From assembly GCF_010389155.1 (NCBI RefSeq), contig NC_057764.1, positions 14,694,001 to 14,758,000 of the forward strand: a stretch of 64,000 bases of DNA, written 5' to 3'. How positions within the stretch are numbered: position 1 is the stretch's first letter; the number at the start of each line of letters is the position of its first letter. Positions 44,682-55,500 of the stretch are shown here, in pieces. This DNA is from Erigeron canadensis. Lineage: Eukaryota; Streptophyta; Magnoliopsida; Asterales; Asteraceae. The position numbers were made by a program, and so were the translations under genes. Under the pieces are notes generated by a model. The model searched no databases. It was not told the origin of the DNA and worked only from the letters and a program-made list of their open reading frames with translations.

Positions 44682-47342
44682 TTCACTTTACCATGGAAGG
44701 AATTCTTGATTCATTTTTCAAAAAAATTAAAAATTGAAAAACCAAAAATCAAATACAAAAATATAAATTTTGAAAAATAACAAAAAGATTTTCTTAATTT
44801 TCTTTTATTTCAAAGTGGCTTGCGTATATTCAGTATGCAACCCGTTCTTCATTGAACTATTTATTTCAAAATGGCTTATGCACACTCAGTGTATAACCCG
44901 TGTTTATTTGTGTTATTTATTTCAAAATGGCTTGCATATACTCTGTATGCAACCCGGTCTTAAAAAGAAAAATTATTTGTCTCAAAGTTGGAATTAATTC
45001 ATGTTGTTATACATATAAATTGATATAAGATAACGCGGAATTGAACGCCTTTGTGTACTTCCATGTAGTCTTATATGAATGTATATGTATAATACAAGAT
45101 GTTAATTGCAATTTTGTTACACCCATTTCAAAAACTCTCAATTGTTGATATAAGAAACAAAGGATTGAACGCCTTTGTGTACTCCTGAGTTATCTCATCT
45201 TGAACAATTGATTGAGTTCATTTTTCATAAAACCTGATTTGATTTCACACAAATCCTTTTTGCTCCACCTTTTCTATGAAAATCTTTTCGATCTATCGTT
45301 GCATAGATAAAGGGGGAGTTTGTGATTTCAAATCTCTTTCAAACTTCAAATGTGTTGTTTAAACATTTTTTTACATTTAATGTTTTTTTTTCCGAAACAT
45401 TTGCTTCAAAGGAAGTTCGGTGTTTAGTTTGCACATGAGCGACTAGGTTTTTCTCAAAATTCTACTCCATGAATTTCATCATCGCCGATGAAATCTAACC
45501 CCGGAGTATTCACTTCTTTCATTAGAACGTGAGGGTATTTTTGAGTGATGATGAATTTGTGCAACTAAGTTGGAGGGAGTAAAGTCGAAGAGTGAGAGGT
45601 TATGGTGATCATGTTGTGAGAAAAGGGTTAAAAGAATTGATACCCTTCTCTAAAATTCTAAAATCGCCGGATAAAACACATTTCTATCGGATGTCATTTG
45701 TTGATATTTCGGTATTGAAAAAGCCTTCATGAACCCAGTGAAGCAATGCACATCTTTACCTAACCACTCAAGTGTTTCTTAACAAATGCTTGTTTTACTT
45801 CTCACAGAGATTTTCTAATTTCTATTAACTCTTCATTTGGAAGATGTTGATATTGAAAAAGGGTGACACTCTGCTCCAGTCCCCGACTTCATTTGATCAC
45901 TTTGTGTCTAGAGCTCTTATAATTGATCATTAATTTGATCGTTATTCATTCTTTAGGACACATTTGCGTCATATCTTTGTGATATACATGCTTATCTTTG
46001 TGATATAGCCAGAACATTTGTAGTGATATCTTAGATGATATTTCACGATGATCAAATGGAAATCCTACCATTGCTAACATCATTTCCAGCTTTGAACGTA
46101 GGTCTCATAATTGCATTTTTGTAATTATTGAGTTAACAAGAACTCTATTGTGACCTTGGATTTTTCCTAAAAGTCTTTAAGGATAGTAGAACATGGTTAT
46201 CGAACGCCTAGGTGACACTAACCATGGTTTACATTCTTTAAAGCATTCTTGAGGTTGGAAAGCCAAAAGACCAAACTATGTTAGAGGTTTGCTTTGTGCA
46301 TGTCTCAATGATACATAGGAAATCCGATAAATGATAATACATTTCCTTCGGTCATTTCATTAATTCTTTCGATTTTTGAATGCAAACGGATCATTCTTAT
46401 CCGGTTTCTTTTCTCATCACCCGAACATAGAAAACACCAACACCATGATACAACGGTTATCCAAACAACTTCAATCTTACATTTTAGTCATCCATAGGAA
46501 CAATTGGGTTGGATTATGTGATTAGATTGATGTTTTGTTTATTGATAAATCTTCATGTGTATAATGTCTAAATTTTAGTCATGATTATTTCTTCTAAATA
46601 TTCAAATCAATCAATGTTTGCATAATGACATTGGTTTCCAACCTTGTCATTATGAGGGGGAGAAAATAATATGATTGAATGATTGATAAGGACAATGAGA
46701 AAAGTTTGTGTTTGGTTGTTTCAATTGCTTTCAGAGATACTATCATTTAGCTTCAAAAATCAAAGAGACTGTGATTACTCATGGATTAATGAGGAGCATG
46801 ATTACTTCATAAGAGACTTTCCAAAACCTTTTTTGAAATGTTTACTCTCAAAAGTATTCAAGACGATGTGACAAAGATCAAAGATTCGAGACAAAGAAGA
46901 AAAGCTTCAAAAAGAGTCTTCGTCAAATTAAAGATTTTCACGTCATACAACAAACACTTTATCTAAAGCTACATTGCACACATCAAGGGGGAGAGTACAT
47001 ATTTCTGAAAATTCATTCCAAGACTTCAAGAATCGAAGATTGAAGAATTCAAGACAAGTTCATACCTTCCGCACCTCAAAAGACAACTCTGATTCATGAT
47101 TCAACAATCTTCAAAGATTCAAAACATACACACACTCATCATTCTCTGTTCTATAAGAACATTGAGAAACAACAGATGATCTAACTTCATGAAGTCCAAA
47201 ACTAATACTGAATCAAGTTCTCCAAAGACAATGAGAAAGCTTTGAAGACTTGTTTTCATACACCAATTGTCTTCATTACCGGGCTCATCAAATTCATTCT
47301 TACAAGACAAATCAACACGTACTTCAGACATTACAATATATC
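44682..47342 (+). other. Long 3' non-coding region of element B
   Basis: 2.66 kb without a supported gene. It contains the hairpin tandem repeat (44804-44956), two GAACGCCTTTGTGTACT motifs (45042-45060, 45166-45183), and four purine tracts of the form AGGGGGAG (about 45309, 46652, 46985, 47346), of which only the last abuts the LTR. Short frames (for example 46683-46871) lack any protein features. In D and A2 the comparable position holds the captured ORF. Confidence 0.65.
44804..44956 (+). repeat. Three-unit tandem repeat with covarying hairpins
   Basis: Units of about 57 bp start TTATTTCAAARTGGCTT and end in AACCCG. Each contains a small stem whose arms change together: TTGCGTA/TATGCAA, TTATGCAC/GTGTATAA and TTGCATA/TATGCAA. 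Confidence 0.75.
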
Positions 47343-47356
47343 ACTAAGGGGGAGAA
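47343..47356 (+). other. Polypurine tract of element B
   Basis: ACTAAGGGGGAGAA immediately precedes the 3' LTR at 47357. Confidence 0.9.
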
Positions 47357-47679
47357 TGTTAGAAATCCAAAAATAGTGATACATTATAATTTAAGTTATG
47401 GACTTACTTGTAGTTAAGTCATGAGTTGAAGATTTTTAAGGTTGAGGGGCTAATTGTGATAATTAGCATAGTTGGTTAGTTTAGACTATAAATAGCCTTC
47501 AATTCCTTAGAAATCATAATTTTTGGCATATTAACAACACATTCTTCATACAATTACACCTGAATATTATACTCTTGATTCCAATTCTCTCTCAAAACAC
47601 ACACAAACACAAAGAATACACACACTAACTAAACACCATTGTTGATGTGAATTTGGTTAAGAAAATCGTGTTGATTACA
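47357..47679 (+). repeat. 3' LTR of element B
   Basis: 323 bp, ends TGTTAG...GATTACA, followed by target duplication tgact (47680-47684). Differences from the 5' LTR are scattered, mostly transitions, in the last 100 bp. Confidence 0.95.
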
Positions 47680-47684
47680 TGACT

Positions 47685-47763
47685 TCAGAATCCTGAGCAA
47701 GCTTTCTTCACTGAACTTCAACTATTTTGAACAAATCATACTTAGTCGATTTTCGACCTAACA
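47685..47763 (-). repeat. 5' LTR of element C, outer part
   Basis: The 79 bp separated from 35087-35948 by element B. Minus-strand sense begins TGTTAGGTCGAAAATCG. The next five bases in A1 gag are tcaag. Confidence 0.8.
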
Positions 47764-48251
47764 TCAAGAGATTCTCCTTTCAGACCATTGAAGGCTTCAT
47801 ACTGGCGCTTGAGAAGTTTGATACGTTTCTTCTTCAAGGTTACATCGCCCTCACAATATCTTTCAAGAGCGTCCCATAAGTCCTTTGAAGTAGTGTATTT
47901 TTTGAACAAATGTACACTATCTTGAGGTAAGGCCATAGTAAGAGTGGACAAGGCCTTTCCCTCAATTGCGTATCTTTTTCGTTCTTCAATCGGCGTATCA
48001 GCATAAGTATACCTACCGATCACTCCATTCTTCTCATACGGAGGCCAATCAAAACCTTGAGTTATCACAAGCCACATTTCCATGTCAGTGAGACGAATGT
48101 AGTCTTCAAAACGTCTCTTCCACATCCAATAGTTTTCCATACGGAACAACTTTGGAGGTGTGTTTCCACGACCAACCTCATGATCGTGCATGATCATCTG
48201 GCTGATAAGTAGGGCAGTAGGAGAGTTTGCGGCAGCTGGTATAGTCGTCAT
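47764..48251 (-). pseudogene. Gag 5' part of element A1
   Basis: The start codon at 48251 (MTTIPAAANS) is chosen because the same start is used at 62462 in A2; the frame upstream is leader repeat. The segment is the N-terminal half of a UBN2-type gag: PKLFRMENYWMWKRRFEDYI, a WDAL/ERYC motif (KDLWDALERYCEGDV) and LLKRQYEAFNGLKGESLD. It is cut at 47763 by the insertion of C; the remainder resumes at 31481. Confidence 0.9.
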
Positions 48252-48607
48252 TTCGAATCTTTTGAAATCAAATAAAACGAAATAACAAGTAGTTCGTGTG
48301 GCACGAAGTGAAGCACGAAATACGCTCGTCACGACCTAAGTCACGAAGGGTAGTTCGTGTTGACGTGGCACGAAGTGGGCACGAAGTACACTTGTCACGA
48401 CTTTGAGCACGAAGAGCTATTCGTACTGACTTGGCACGAAGTGAACACGAAAAACACTGGGTGACGTAAGCACGAATCGAGAAGATCACCTCGTGCTGAC
48501 GTAAGCACGAGGTTGCACGAAGCATGAATTAAAATACGAAATTCGAAAGGTTTTTGCAATCAATAGCAAATCAAACGATCTTAAACCTTCTGGTAATCAA
48601 CCTTAGG
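48252..48607 (-). repeat. Leader of A1 with CACGAAGT repeats
   Basis: Between primer-binding site and gag, the plus strand reads a run of GGCACGAAGT, TAGTTCGTGT and TGACGTGGCAC variants (48290-48520), many carrying ACGT or CACG cores. The matching leader of A2 is at 62463-62833. An open 85-codon minus frame across it is an effect of the repeats. Confidence 0.75.
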
Positions 48608-48621
48608 GCTCTGATACCACT
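48608..48621 (-). other. Primer-binding site of element A1
   Basis: Minus-strand AGTGGTATCAGAGC after LTR end GGTACCTTACA. It is complementary to initiator tRNA-Met. Confidence 0.92.
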
Positions 48622-49270
48622 TGTAAGGTACCCTATTGTTGCGTGGATCGTAATAAGATGTGATTCGTTATATCAAGAGTGCAGAATCCTCTTGAGATAA
48701 ATAGATTGCTATTGCCTTCTGTCGATTAATGAGCAATTAGTCAACCTAAGGAGATGCACAAGGCTTGTGGTTCGTGTAGGAGATCACACGAAGGAACAAT
48801 TAACCTTAATTCGTGTATATTCAAAATGAATCACTAAGATCTAAAACGATTAACCTAATTCCGTAGATTAGGTCTTGTATTTATACTAGAAAATTATTGG
48901 GTTGTGTGGGCTTCGGCCTTTTACGTATTAGGCCCGAAATAAGCATCAATCGATCTCCCTCATGCTGACATCAGCACAAGGTTCGATCCCTTGGTGCTTT
49001 GTTTGACTTTGTTTAGCTCGTACATAACATTCAATCACCGTTTAAGTGTTTAACGACACTTATAAACCTTGATTCTATGTTCTTGTACCTGCAAAACAAT
49101 ATATAACACACAAACACAATATAAAACACAAATAGATATAATATTGAAGTTCATACGTAATCATTAAATATCAACACAAGTTCTTATTTAAATGATTACA
49201 AACATAGTTCCTAAAACATAAACGATATTCAAATCTATGTTGCGATTGTCACAACGAATCTGCATCTACA
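48622..49270 (-). repeat. 5' LTR of element A1
   Basis: 649 bp with ends TGTAGATGCAG...GGTACCTTACA in minus-strand sense, and TATAAATA (minus) at 48878-48885. The TGACGTCA palindrome of the family is decayed here (CTCATGCTGACATCAGCACA, about 48960-48980). Target flank aacag lies at 49271-49275. Confidence 0.9.
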
Positions 49271-49629
49271 AACAGGATCAAGACTCTTTACCAGGTGTAC
49301 GGATGTCAGAGAAGGACTTAGAAAACGAAAAAGTCTATCTTACGCATTATACACTAAAGGGTAGTGATCAGGTTTTTACTGAGAGAGAATTTTCAAAAGA
49401 CTGTTTTCCTCAGGTTTTAATTGATAAAGTATGGAGTGTTGAAGTTAGCAAGGAGGATCGCTATTGCGTTCATACTAGAGTTGTGCCTCTCGTGTTAACT
49501 CCTGAACAAGAAGAGATATGTAGATCTCATGAACAAACTATGAAGGACTTTGAAGATCGGTTAGATGGACGAAAGAGAAAACTCTGTAAAACTGATGATC
49601 ATTGCTTCAAGAAAACATGTTCTAATTAG
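49271..49629 (+). pseudogene. Post-gag fragment of A4
   Basis: An open frame whose first codons lie in the LTR of A1. The native part contains VYLTHYTLKGSDQVFTEREF and DKVWSVEVSKEDRY, matching VYYTLKDCDTFFYDKEV and DKVWCVENKKEW in the A2 post-gag region (59345-59400) and the corresponding A1 stretch near 29440-29500. It therefore represents the segment between the two gag zinc knuckles. The frame ends at 49629 and no zinc knuckle remains. Confidence 0.65.
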
Positions 49630-50200
49630 TCTTATTATTTGTTATGCTTTCTAAAGTTTGTCATAGATAATCTACTATAGAAGATCATTTCTAGATGATG
49701 ATCTATAGTACATATTTTATCTTGTTATGACTCTCTGTTATTAGATATATTTTATGTCTGTTCCAGAATTGCAGTAGTTTAATCACAGGGATGAAGAAAC
49801 TGGTGCTGTTAAGGAAAGAGATATGAGTGGATGTCAATCTTAGGAGAGGTCTTGGAATACATTACAGCAAGTGATTATGAAACTACTCTAAGGGACTCAG
49901 AGGATTTTATCCGATCAGAAGCATCATTTAAGTGGACTCGGACCTATCTTCTTCAGAGGATTTTATTCGATCAGAAGCATCAATCTTTAACTTAGACTAG
50001 TTAAAGATATGAGTGGACTCAGAGGATTTTTTGTCAATCAGAGGATTACGATTAGAATTTCCTTTTATACTCTCATAAAGAAGGACGCCTTATCCACCAT
50101 ATCTATTCTTGTTAAGCACAATTGACTTAAAGTTTTATCTATTTAGAATTTTGTGTTGAAGAGAAATTAAAATGATGTGTTTAAAATCCTTATTCTATCT
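49630..50200 (+). other. A4 middle segment, pol deleted
   Basis: No coding similarity was seen here. It holds an imperfect hairpin CTATAGAAGATCATTTCTAG...ATCTATAG (49675-49708) and three spaced copies of GACTCAGAGGATTTT(A)TCC-like sequence followed by GATCAGAAGCATCA (49896-50045). Protease to RT is missing, so this segment replaces most of pol. Confidence 0.5.
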
Positions 50201-50296
50201 GAGAGTGACTTTAATTTAGTTGATCTGTTCACTAAGGCTTTCGACCAAACTCGTTTCGAGTTGCTAGTCCAACTGATTGGAATGAGAAATCTATAG
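50201..50296 (+). pseudogene. RNase H C-terminal remnant of A4
   Basis: Reads ESDFNLVDLFTKAFDQTRFE followed by LLVQLIGMRNL and TAG. It matches the end of pol of A1 (DLYTKAFDKARFEKL) at 25310-25400. Only the last 31 codons remain. Confidence 0.8.
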
Positions 50297-51780
50297 TGGT
50301 AGCGTCTCTCAACAGGAACTTTGTAAAATGTGTCGTGTCGTATTGTGTGTCATATAGAGTCATAAAAACAAAATAAAAATCAGAAAAGAAAAAGAAAATA
50401 ATAAAAAAAAGAGTAAGGTCACTGTGTAAAGACGATTAGACGTGACGATACTTTAGCTTTTAAGCCTACTTAATTGTACTTTAAAACTGCTTTGTTCAGT
50501 GACTCCATTATATGATGTATTGATAGGCACAAAGTACCAAGGTTTCCTTATAATTTGAACTTAAATGTATACAATGCTCTTATGGGAAACATATTCAGAT
50601 TTATGGCTGAGAATGCTTGCTCTGTTTTTAGAGTATGGTCCTTAAATCTTTCGAAAGATCTAGCATTGTAATTTTGTATATTTGGTATTTATATAGAAGG
50701 TCTCGGGTACATACATTAGTGTGTATTGCTTTTTCGGATGTATACTTGTGACAAGATATGCAAATATCTAATTAATCTTTTGAAAATTATGGAGCTAATG
50801 TGTCCTTTGAGATTCGGACAAGTAAGTCCTTGGGGTGTCTTTGTATACCTAGCCTACCTAAAGCTTCCAATTTGGGATAGGTTGTCAGAAAGTTCGCTAC
50901 ATGGGTCTCATAGAAAGTCACGGGTTTTCATAAGTGCTTTAAAGTTATGTCACAAATATGCAAGTACTAAGCATTTATGCAATTTTGGGTATATTTCCGT
51001 ACGTGAGTCAAGTTATGTCGCTTTACGTGTTAGGAATCACCGACCTGTCAGTCTTGATTCTTAAAGACCGTCTCCCTTTAGTTGCCAAATGTCTTAATCT
51101 TAGTGCTTGTGTCGATTGTGGGAGTATATCTGAATGTGGGTCACTTAAGTTCGCAAACTTGATTATGTGACATATTTGGCTACTCGGGTTACATGGTGAC
51201 TGTCCTTGACCAGGGTATGTCGAAAGTGTTACAAACTAAAAGGAAACTGGAAGTACAGAGTGTTTAAGAGGACAAATATATTGGTAATCATCTTGGATCA
51301 CTGTTCATAATTAATAATAAGAGAATTATTTCTCATGTGGGTTTATGTAACATGCTAAGCTGATCTAATCAATACAGTACTTTAGCTCTTGTAACTATGT
51401 TAGTCATTTATGTTTGTGTGTGTGTGCTATGCGTCTCGTAAAACGTGTGTATTTTTTATTTATGTTTGTATTGTTTAAATAAAAGTTCCTATTGCACGAG
51501 AGACAGAGTCAGAATAGTTTCTAATTTCCAAGAGGACTCAACTACGTTCTTATGGAACCGCGAATAAACGAGTAGGGTAGTTAAGCGATAGTGAAAGGAT
51601 GTTTTATTCTTAGAAAGGAGATTTTCTTAAGAATGAACACAAAGATGTTTATAGGTTTGAATTTTATCTTTGAAAGAAATGTTTTTAACTCTTAGAAAGA
51701 AGATTTTCTTAAGAATGAACATTAAGTTGTTCATAGTTTTGAATTTGATCTTTAAAAGAACTGATTTAATCTTTGGAAGG
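50297..51780 (+). other. Conserved 3' non-coding region of A4
   Basis: Matches the minus-strand region 24128-25309 of A1 block by block up to about 51510. From 51610 to 51775 there are two tandem units of about 80 bp (TCTTAGAAAGGAGATTTTCT, then TAAGAATGAAC). A third related unit seems to start at 51770 and continue at 63529, across the A2 insertion. No polypurine tract or LTR was found. Short open frames (50726-51064) lie in the conserved region but do not correspond to an open frame in A1. Confidence 0.65.
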
Positions 51781-52451
51781 TGAAGGTACCCTATTGTTAC
51801 GTGGATCGTAATAAGACGTGATTCGTTATGTCAAGAGTGCGGAATCCTCTTGAGATAACTAAATTGCTATTGCCTTTTGCTGATTAATGAGTAATTAATC
51901 AACCCAAGGAGATGCACAAGGCTTGTGGTTCGTGTAGGAGGTCACACGAAGGAACAATTAACCTTAGTTCTTGTAATTTTGTGAATATCTTCTAGGATTT
52001 ACCAAACGATTAACCTAATTCCGTAGATTAGGTCTTGTATTTATACTAGTTGTGTATTGGATCGTGTGGGCTTAGGCCTTAATCGAAGATTAGGCCCGAA
52101 ACAATAAACCAATCGACTTGCCTCGTGCTGACGTCAGCACGAGGTTGTTCCTTCATACTGATGACGTCAGCACGAGGGACGACCCTTTGGCTCTTTGTTT
52201 GGCTCGTACATAACATCCAATCATCGTTTAAGTGTTCTACGACACTTATAAACTTTTATTCTATGTTCTTGTACCTGCAAAACAATATATAACACACAAA
52301 CACAAAACACAAACAGATATAATATTAAAGTTCAACTGTAATCATTAAATATCAACACAAGTTCTTATTTAAATGGTTACAAACATAGTTTCTAAGACAT
52401 AAGCGATAATTAAATCAATGTTGCGATTTTCACAACGAATCTGCATCTACA
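51781..52451 (-). repeat. 3' LTR of element A2
   Basis: 671 bp, minus sense TGTAGATGCAG to the CA end at 51781 (a 1-2 bp change has altered the terminal TTACA). TATAAATA (minus) is at about 52038-52045. It contains a perfect 24-bp palindrome at 52121-52144 and a second TGACGTCA at about 52160-52167. Confidence 0.88.
52121..52144. promoter_or_regulatory. 24-bp perfect palindrome centred on TGACGTCA
   Basis: Arms CCTCGTGCTGAC/GTCAGCACGAGG. TGACGTCA is the classic binding core of TGA-type and other bZIP factors. It lies upstream of the LTR TATA box. The copy in the 5' LTR (63187-63210) has a one-base change at the centre (TGACATCA). Binding is inferred. Confidence 0.6.
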
Positions 52452-52465
52452 GACTCCCCCTTGAC
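52452..52465 (-). other. Polypurine tract of element A2
   Basis: Minus-strand GTCAAGGGGGAGTC directly before LTR start TGTAGATG. It confirms that 51781-52451 is a 3' LTR. Confidence 0.85.
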
Positions 52466-52512
52466 GATTGCAACTAGATCTCTTTAAAGTCTTCAAAACT
52501 TGAACTTCAAAG

Positions 52513-55500
52513 CTATCCGTTAAATAAAAGTCTTGTGCTATTCGCATGAATTCTCTCTTGTAAACAATGAGCGAGAATGTTGCGATAGCGCCTTTCTTCA
52601 ACTCTCCAAAATTCCACTGCTGAACAAGGTGTATCCAAAAGTCTTCTCTGATCACCTCTTGAAAAGTTGACAACCTGCATTGGATCATACATGCGTAGCA
52701 ACATTTGTTCTTGTGAATCATCAACAAACATCTGTGCTTCGCGTGACTTGATATCTATTTGCCAAAACGTCATTGTTGTCAGCATATCTTGATCCCATCT
52801 GATAGCGGGAACTTTCTTAACACATTTAATCCTTTGCTGTTCAAAATGAAATGTGCCATCTTGATTCTTAATCTTCTTCAGAGGTGTTGGCTTAATCAAC
52901 CTCTCTTCTGCCTTCAGACCTCTATCACTAAAATTCCTAATTCTTTCATCTCTGAATCTATTCCAGTAGAAATCTGCAAGTCCATTGCTCTGAAGATTAA
53001 CGAACCATCATCTTCCCAAATCTATCATGTCAGAATCACTGAGAGAGTGGAAGTGTCTTTGACTCATCGACATGTACTGGCATCCCTCCTTTCTCTTGAT
53101 AATAAACAATTTGTTTCTGTGATCATAGAACCAACTTTGTATCACTGAGAAGTACTTGGGTGCATCCTTGTCTGAGATAAATTCCCAAAACATTGACGGT
53201 TTCAAATTTCCACCCACATGAAAACCAGCACGAGTTACAACCACTGGAATCCTTCTATCAATAGAGAACTCAGGATCTTGCTGCACCGCAGGTATATTGA
53301 ATCTTCTAAGATCAATCTCTCGTGTAGCATCAATATTCCAGTATAACTCAAAAATATTGTCATGTCCTTCATCAATAATGTTTGCAGATACAGCAAACCT
53401 CAAATTTGCTGCATTCCTAGGTTCATCTGGACTGCCTCTGATTGGATTAAGATTGAGATGTTCTACTTCAGCTATTGGTTCAACTTGAATGATTTCATCT
53501 TCATTAAAGACACGATCAAAGTCATAAGGTATATCAAGCAACCTTTTTCTACCAGCTTCTGAAGTAATGAACTCTTCTTCCATATCTTCACCATTGATAC
53601 TTTCTAAGTCATCTTCAGCATCAAGATCGTCCAATGCACCTATCCTTTGAAGCTTATCTGCAATTCAAACAAATCACATATACAAAGATAAAGAACATAA
53701 ATCATAAGTCAAGACATAATAAAATAGTATAAATACATAAAATAAATAATACTATATCATAAATATAATGCAACAATTACATTCATATTTATTTTATAAT
53801 CTTTATCTATTTTATCTTGCAACAATAATATAATGTAACAAATACATTCATATTTATCTTATAATCATTACAAAAACAAAAAATCATTAGCACTAAGGTT
53901 CATAATCAGAATCTGAATCCGAATCTGACTCTGACTCTGAAGATATATGAGTTAACCCTGACCGTTCTTTCATTTGATCCCTAAGTGATCCTGGATCATA
54001 ATAATTATCATAATCCATAATCTCTGCTCTAGGTCTCATATGAGCTTGTGGATCATAACCCAATCTCTTTTCTAGTCTATGCACAATTAAAGGGTGCAAA
54101 TCTGACTCTATAGAAGCATTGGTAGTAGAATCAGTCGTAGTTGACTCACTATCCTGAGTAGATTTTCCTTTGCTAAGATTTTCTTTTTCTATATGATTAT
54201 GAGAATCATTCACTAGCTTTTCTCGAATCTCCCTTTCTATTCTATTAGAATTAGAATCGGAGTTACCTGAATTGGAATCTTCCTCATCATTATCATTTGG
54301 ATCATCAGGATCTGCATCTGGAGCAACCATCACAGCTTTACCTTTATCTTGAGTCCTAGAAGTACTAGCACCAGCTGTACCAGCAATCTCCGACTCAATT
54401 TGTCTTGGCGACTCCCCCTGAATGTTTGCAGTCTCTGAATCCATAGCAGCATCAACATCTTGACCTTGACCTCTATTATGTGGCTCATTATCTGTTGGTT
54501 GTCCTTGGTTTGGACCTTGAGCTGGATCTTGATCTTCATGATCATCATCTCTTGTCTTCTTAGCAAGCTCATCATCCTTACAACCATCTTTATCCCCCCT
54601 TGATCCAAGAATTGGTTAAGTCTAGAACCAAGAGAATGAACAAGTGTTGTCATTAAATCCATCTCTTCTTGATGCTTGGCAGCTTGGAGCTTTAGCTGAT
54701 TCTCCAAAGCTGTAACCCTCATCTCTAACATCTTCTTCTCAGAAAACAAACGACTCAGCTGCACTTGAACAGGAGCAACTGGATGTGACGTAGAAGCAAC
54801 ATCAGATGTAGAGGCATGAGGTGGCATCGTAGCTTTAAATGAAGGCATACGAGCACTAAAAGTTCCTGTGGGAGGCATCTGAGGTCGTTGCAAAGGAGCA
54901 AAAAGACGTCCCATGACAGTAGAAACAGGAACTGTAGTCTGAATAGGAGCAGACGAAGGCCTAGCAGCAACTGTCGGCTTTGGCTCTTGACGAACTGTAG
55001 ACTCCGGAGTAGTAGGAATCGTAACAGTTGTAGCCTCAGTGACAACTTGTGCACGAGAACCAATTCCTCGAATAATAAACTTTGGTCTCGACCTTCTCTC
55101 CCCAACAACAATACCAGCAGAAGTAGTAGACACAGAAATAGGAACATCAACAACTGAAGCTCTTAAAGAAGCAACTGATGAAGTAGCTTGAGATCTCTCC
55201 ATAGCGGCTTGATATGCATCAAATTCTCTATCAACTTCAGCCTGAGATCGCTGAGAAGTTGGAAGTCTTCTTCTTCGCTTTGGCAATCTTTCAACCTCTT
55301 CTTCATCCTCTTCCAAGTCATCACCAGCATTAACAGTAACTGGTAGCTCAGAAGGACCAATATCATCACCAACTGGAGCAGAGGTAGAAATAGAAACTCC
55401 TGAAGTTGGTGGAACAAGATTTGTAAGATCATCAATATCCTCTATAAGAGCCCATATTTAGATCATGCTCCAGATCTCCAGCATATAAAGAAACATCATT

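Larger units (their letters stand above)
35949..47679 (+). mobile_element. Complete copia element B (SIRE/Maximus-like)
   Basis: 11.73 kb with 323-bp LTRs at both ends, a primer-binding site, gag, post-gag, pol, a 2.7-kb 3' non-coding region and a polypurine tract. The target duplication tgact is perfect (35944-35948 and 47680-47684). The LTRs differ at about seven positions by eye (roughly 2%), so it is the youngest insertion here and sits in the LTR of C, which sits in gag of A1. Its coding regions have only a few lesions: TAA at 39488, a frameshift near 39710, one near 40745, loss of sequence after 41473, and TAA at 42861. The RT resembles SIRE/Maximus by its motifs; the short LTRs are unusual for that lineage. 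Confidence 0.95.
31482..47763 (-). mobile_element. Copia element C, 3' half deleted, containing element B
   Basis: The 5' LTR is 35087-35948 plus 47685-47763 (split by B), followed by a primer-binding site at 35073-35086, gag, protease and integrase. At 31481/31482 it joins directly to gag of A1, so RT, RNase H and the 3' LTR have been lost together with about 22 bp of the A1 target. The intact right edge has LTR terminus TGTTAGGTCG and target flank tcaag (47764-47768). The gag and protease are distinct from both A and B, so this is a third copia family. Confidence 0.85.
24128..49270 (-). mobile_element. Copia element A1 (interrupted, 3' LTR missing)
   Basis: In minus-strand order this element has its 5' LTR (48622-49270), primer-binding site, leader, first third of gag (47764-48251), then elements C and B inserted, rest of gag (28733-31481), pol (25310-28691) and a long 3' non-coding region (24128-25309). 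It ends at about 24127 without polypurine tract or LTR. Without insertions it would be about 9 kb. It belongs to the same family as A2, A4 and the LTR at 8446-9085. The RT and gag motifs point to the SIRE/Maximus or a related copia lineage. Stops throughout pol and a changed integrase residue show it is dead. Confidence 0.85.
49271..51780 (+). mobile_element. Remnant A4 of a family A copia element (left part)
   Basis: A plus-strand remnant with a gag-derived stretch, a short scrambled middle, the last codons of RNase H and the family's long 3' non-coding region. A1 inserted at its left edge (49270) and A2 at 51780/51781. It probably continues at 63529-64000. No LTR of its own is in the window. 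Confidence 0.7.

Noticed and set aside
46683..46871. 62-codon frame in the B 3' region as an env gene
   Set aside because: Too short, with no signal peptide or membrane segment and no similarity to env-like ORFs elsewhere in the window.
48268..48525. 85-codon minus frame in the A1 leader
   Set aside because: Composed of translated CACGAAGT repeats, not present as an open frame in the A2 leader.
50726..51064. 112-codon plus frame in the A4 3' region
   Set aside because: The matching region of A1 is homologous at the nucleotide level but not open in this frame, so conservation is not of the coding kind.
54888..55157. Arg/Ser/Asn-rich plus-strand frame
   Set aside because: Antisense to the low-complexity linker of the A2 captured ORF. 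The biased composition comes from the complementary repeats.
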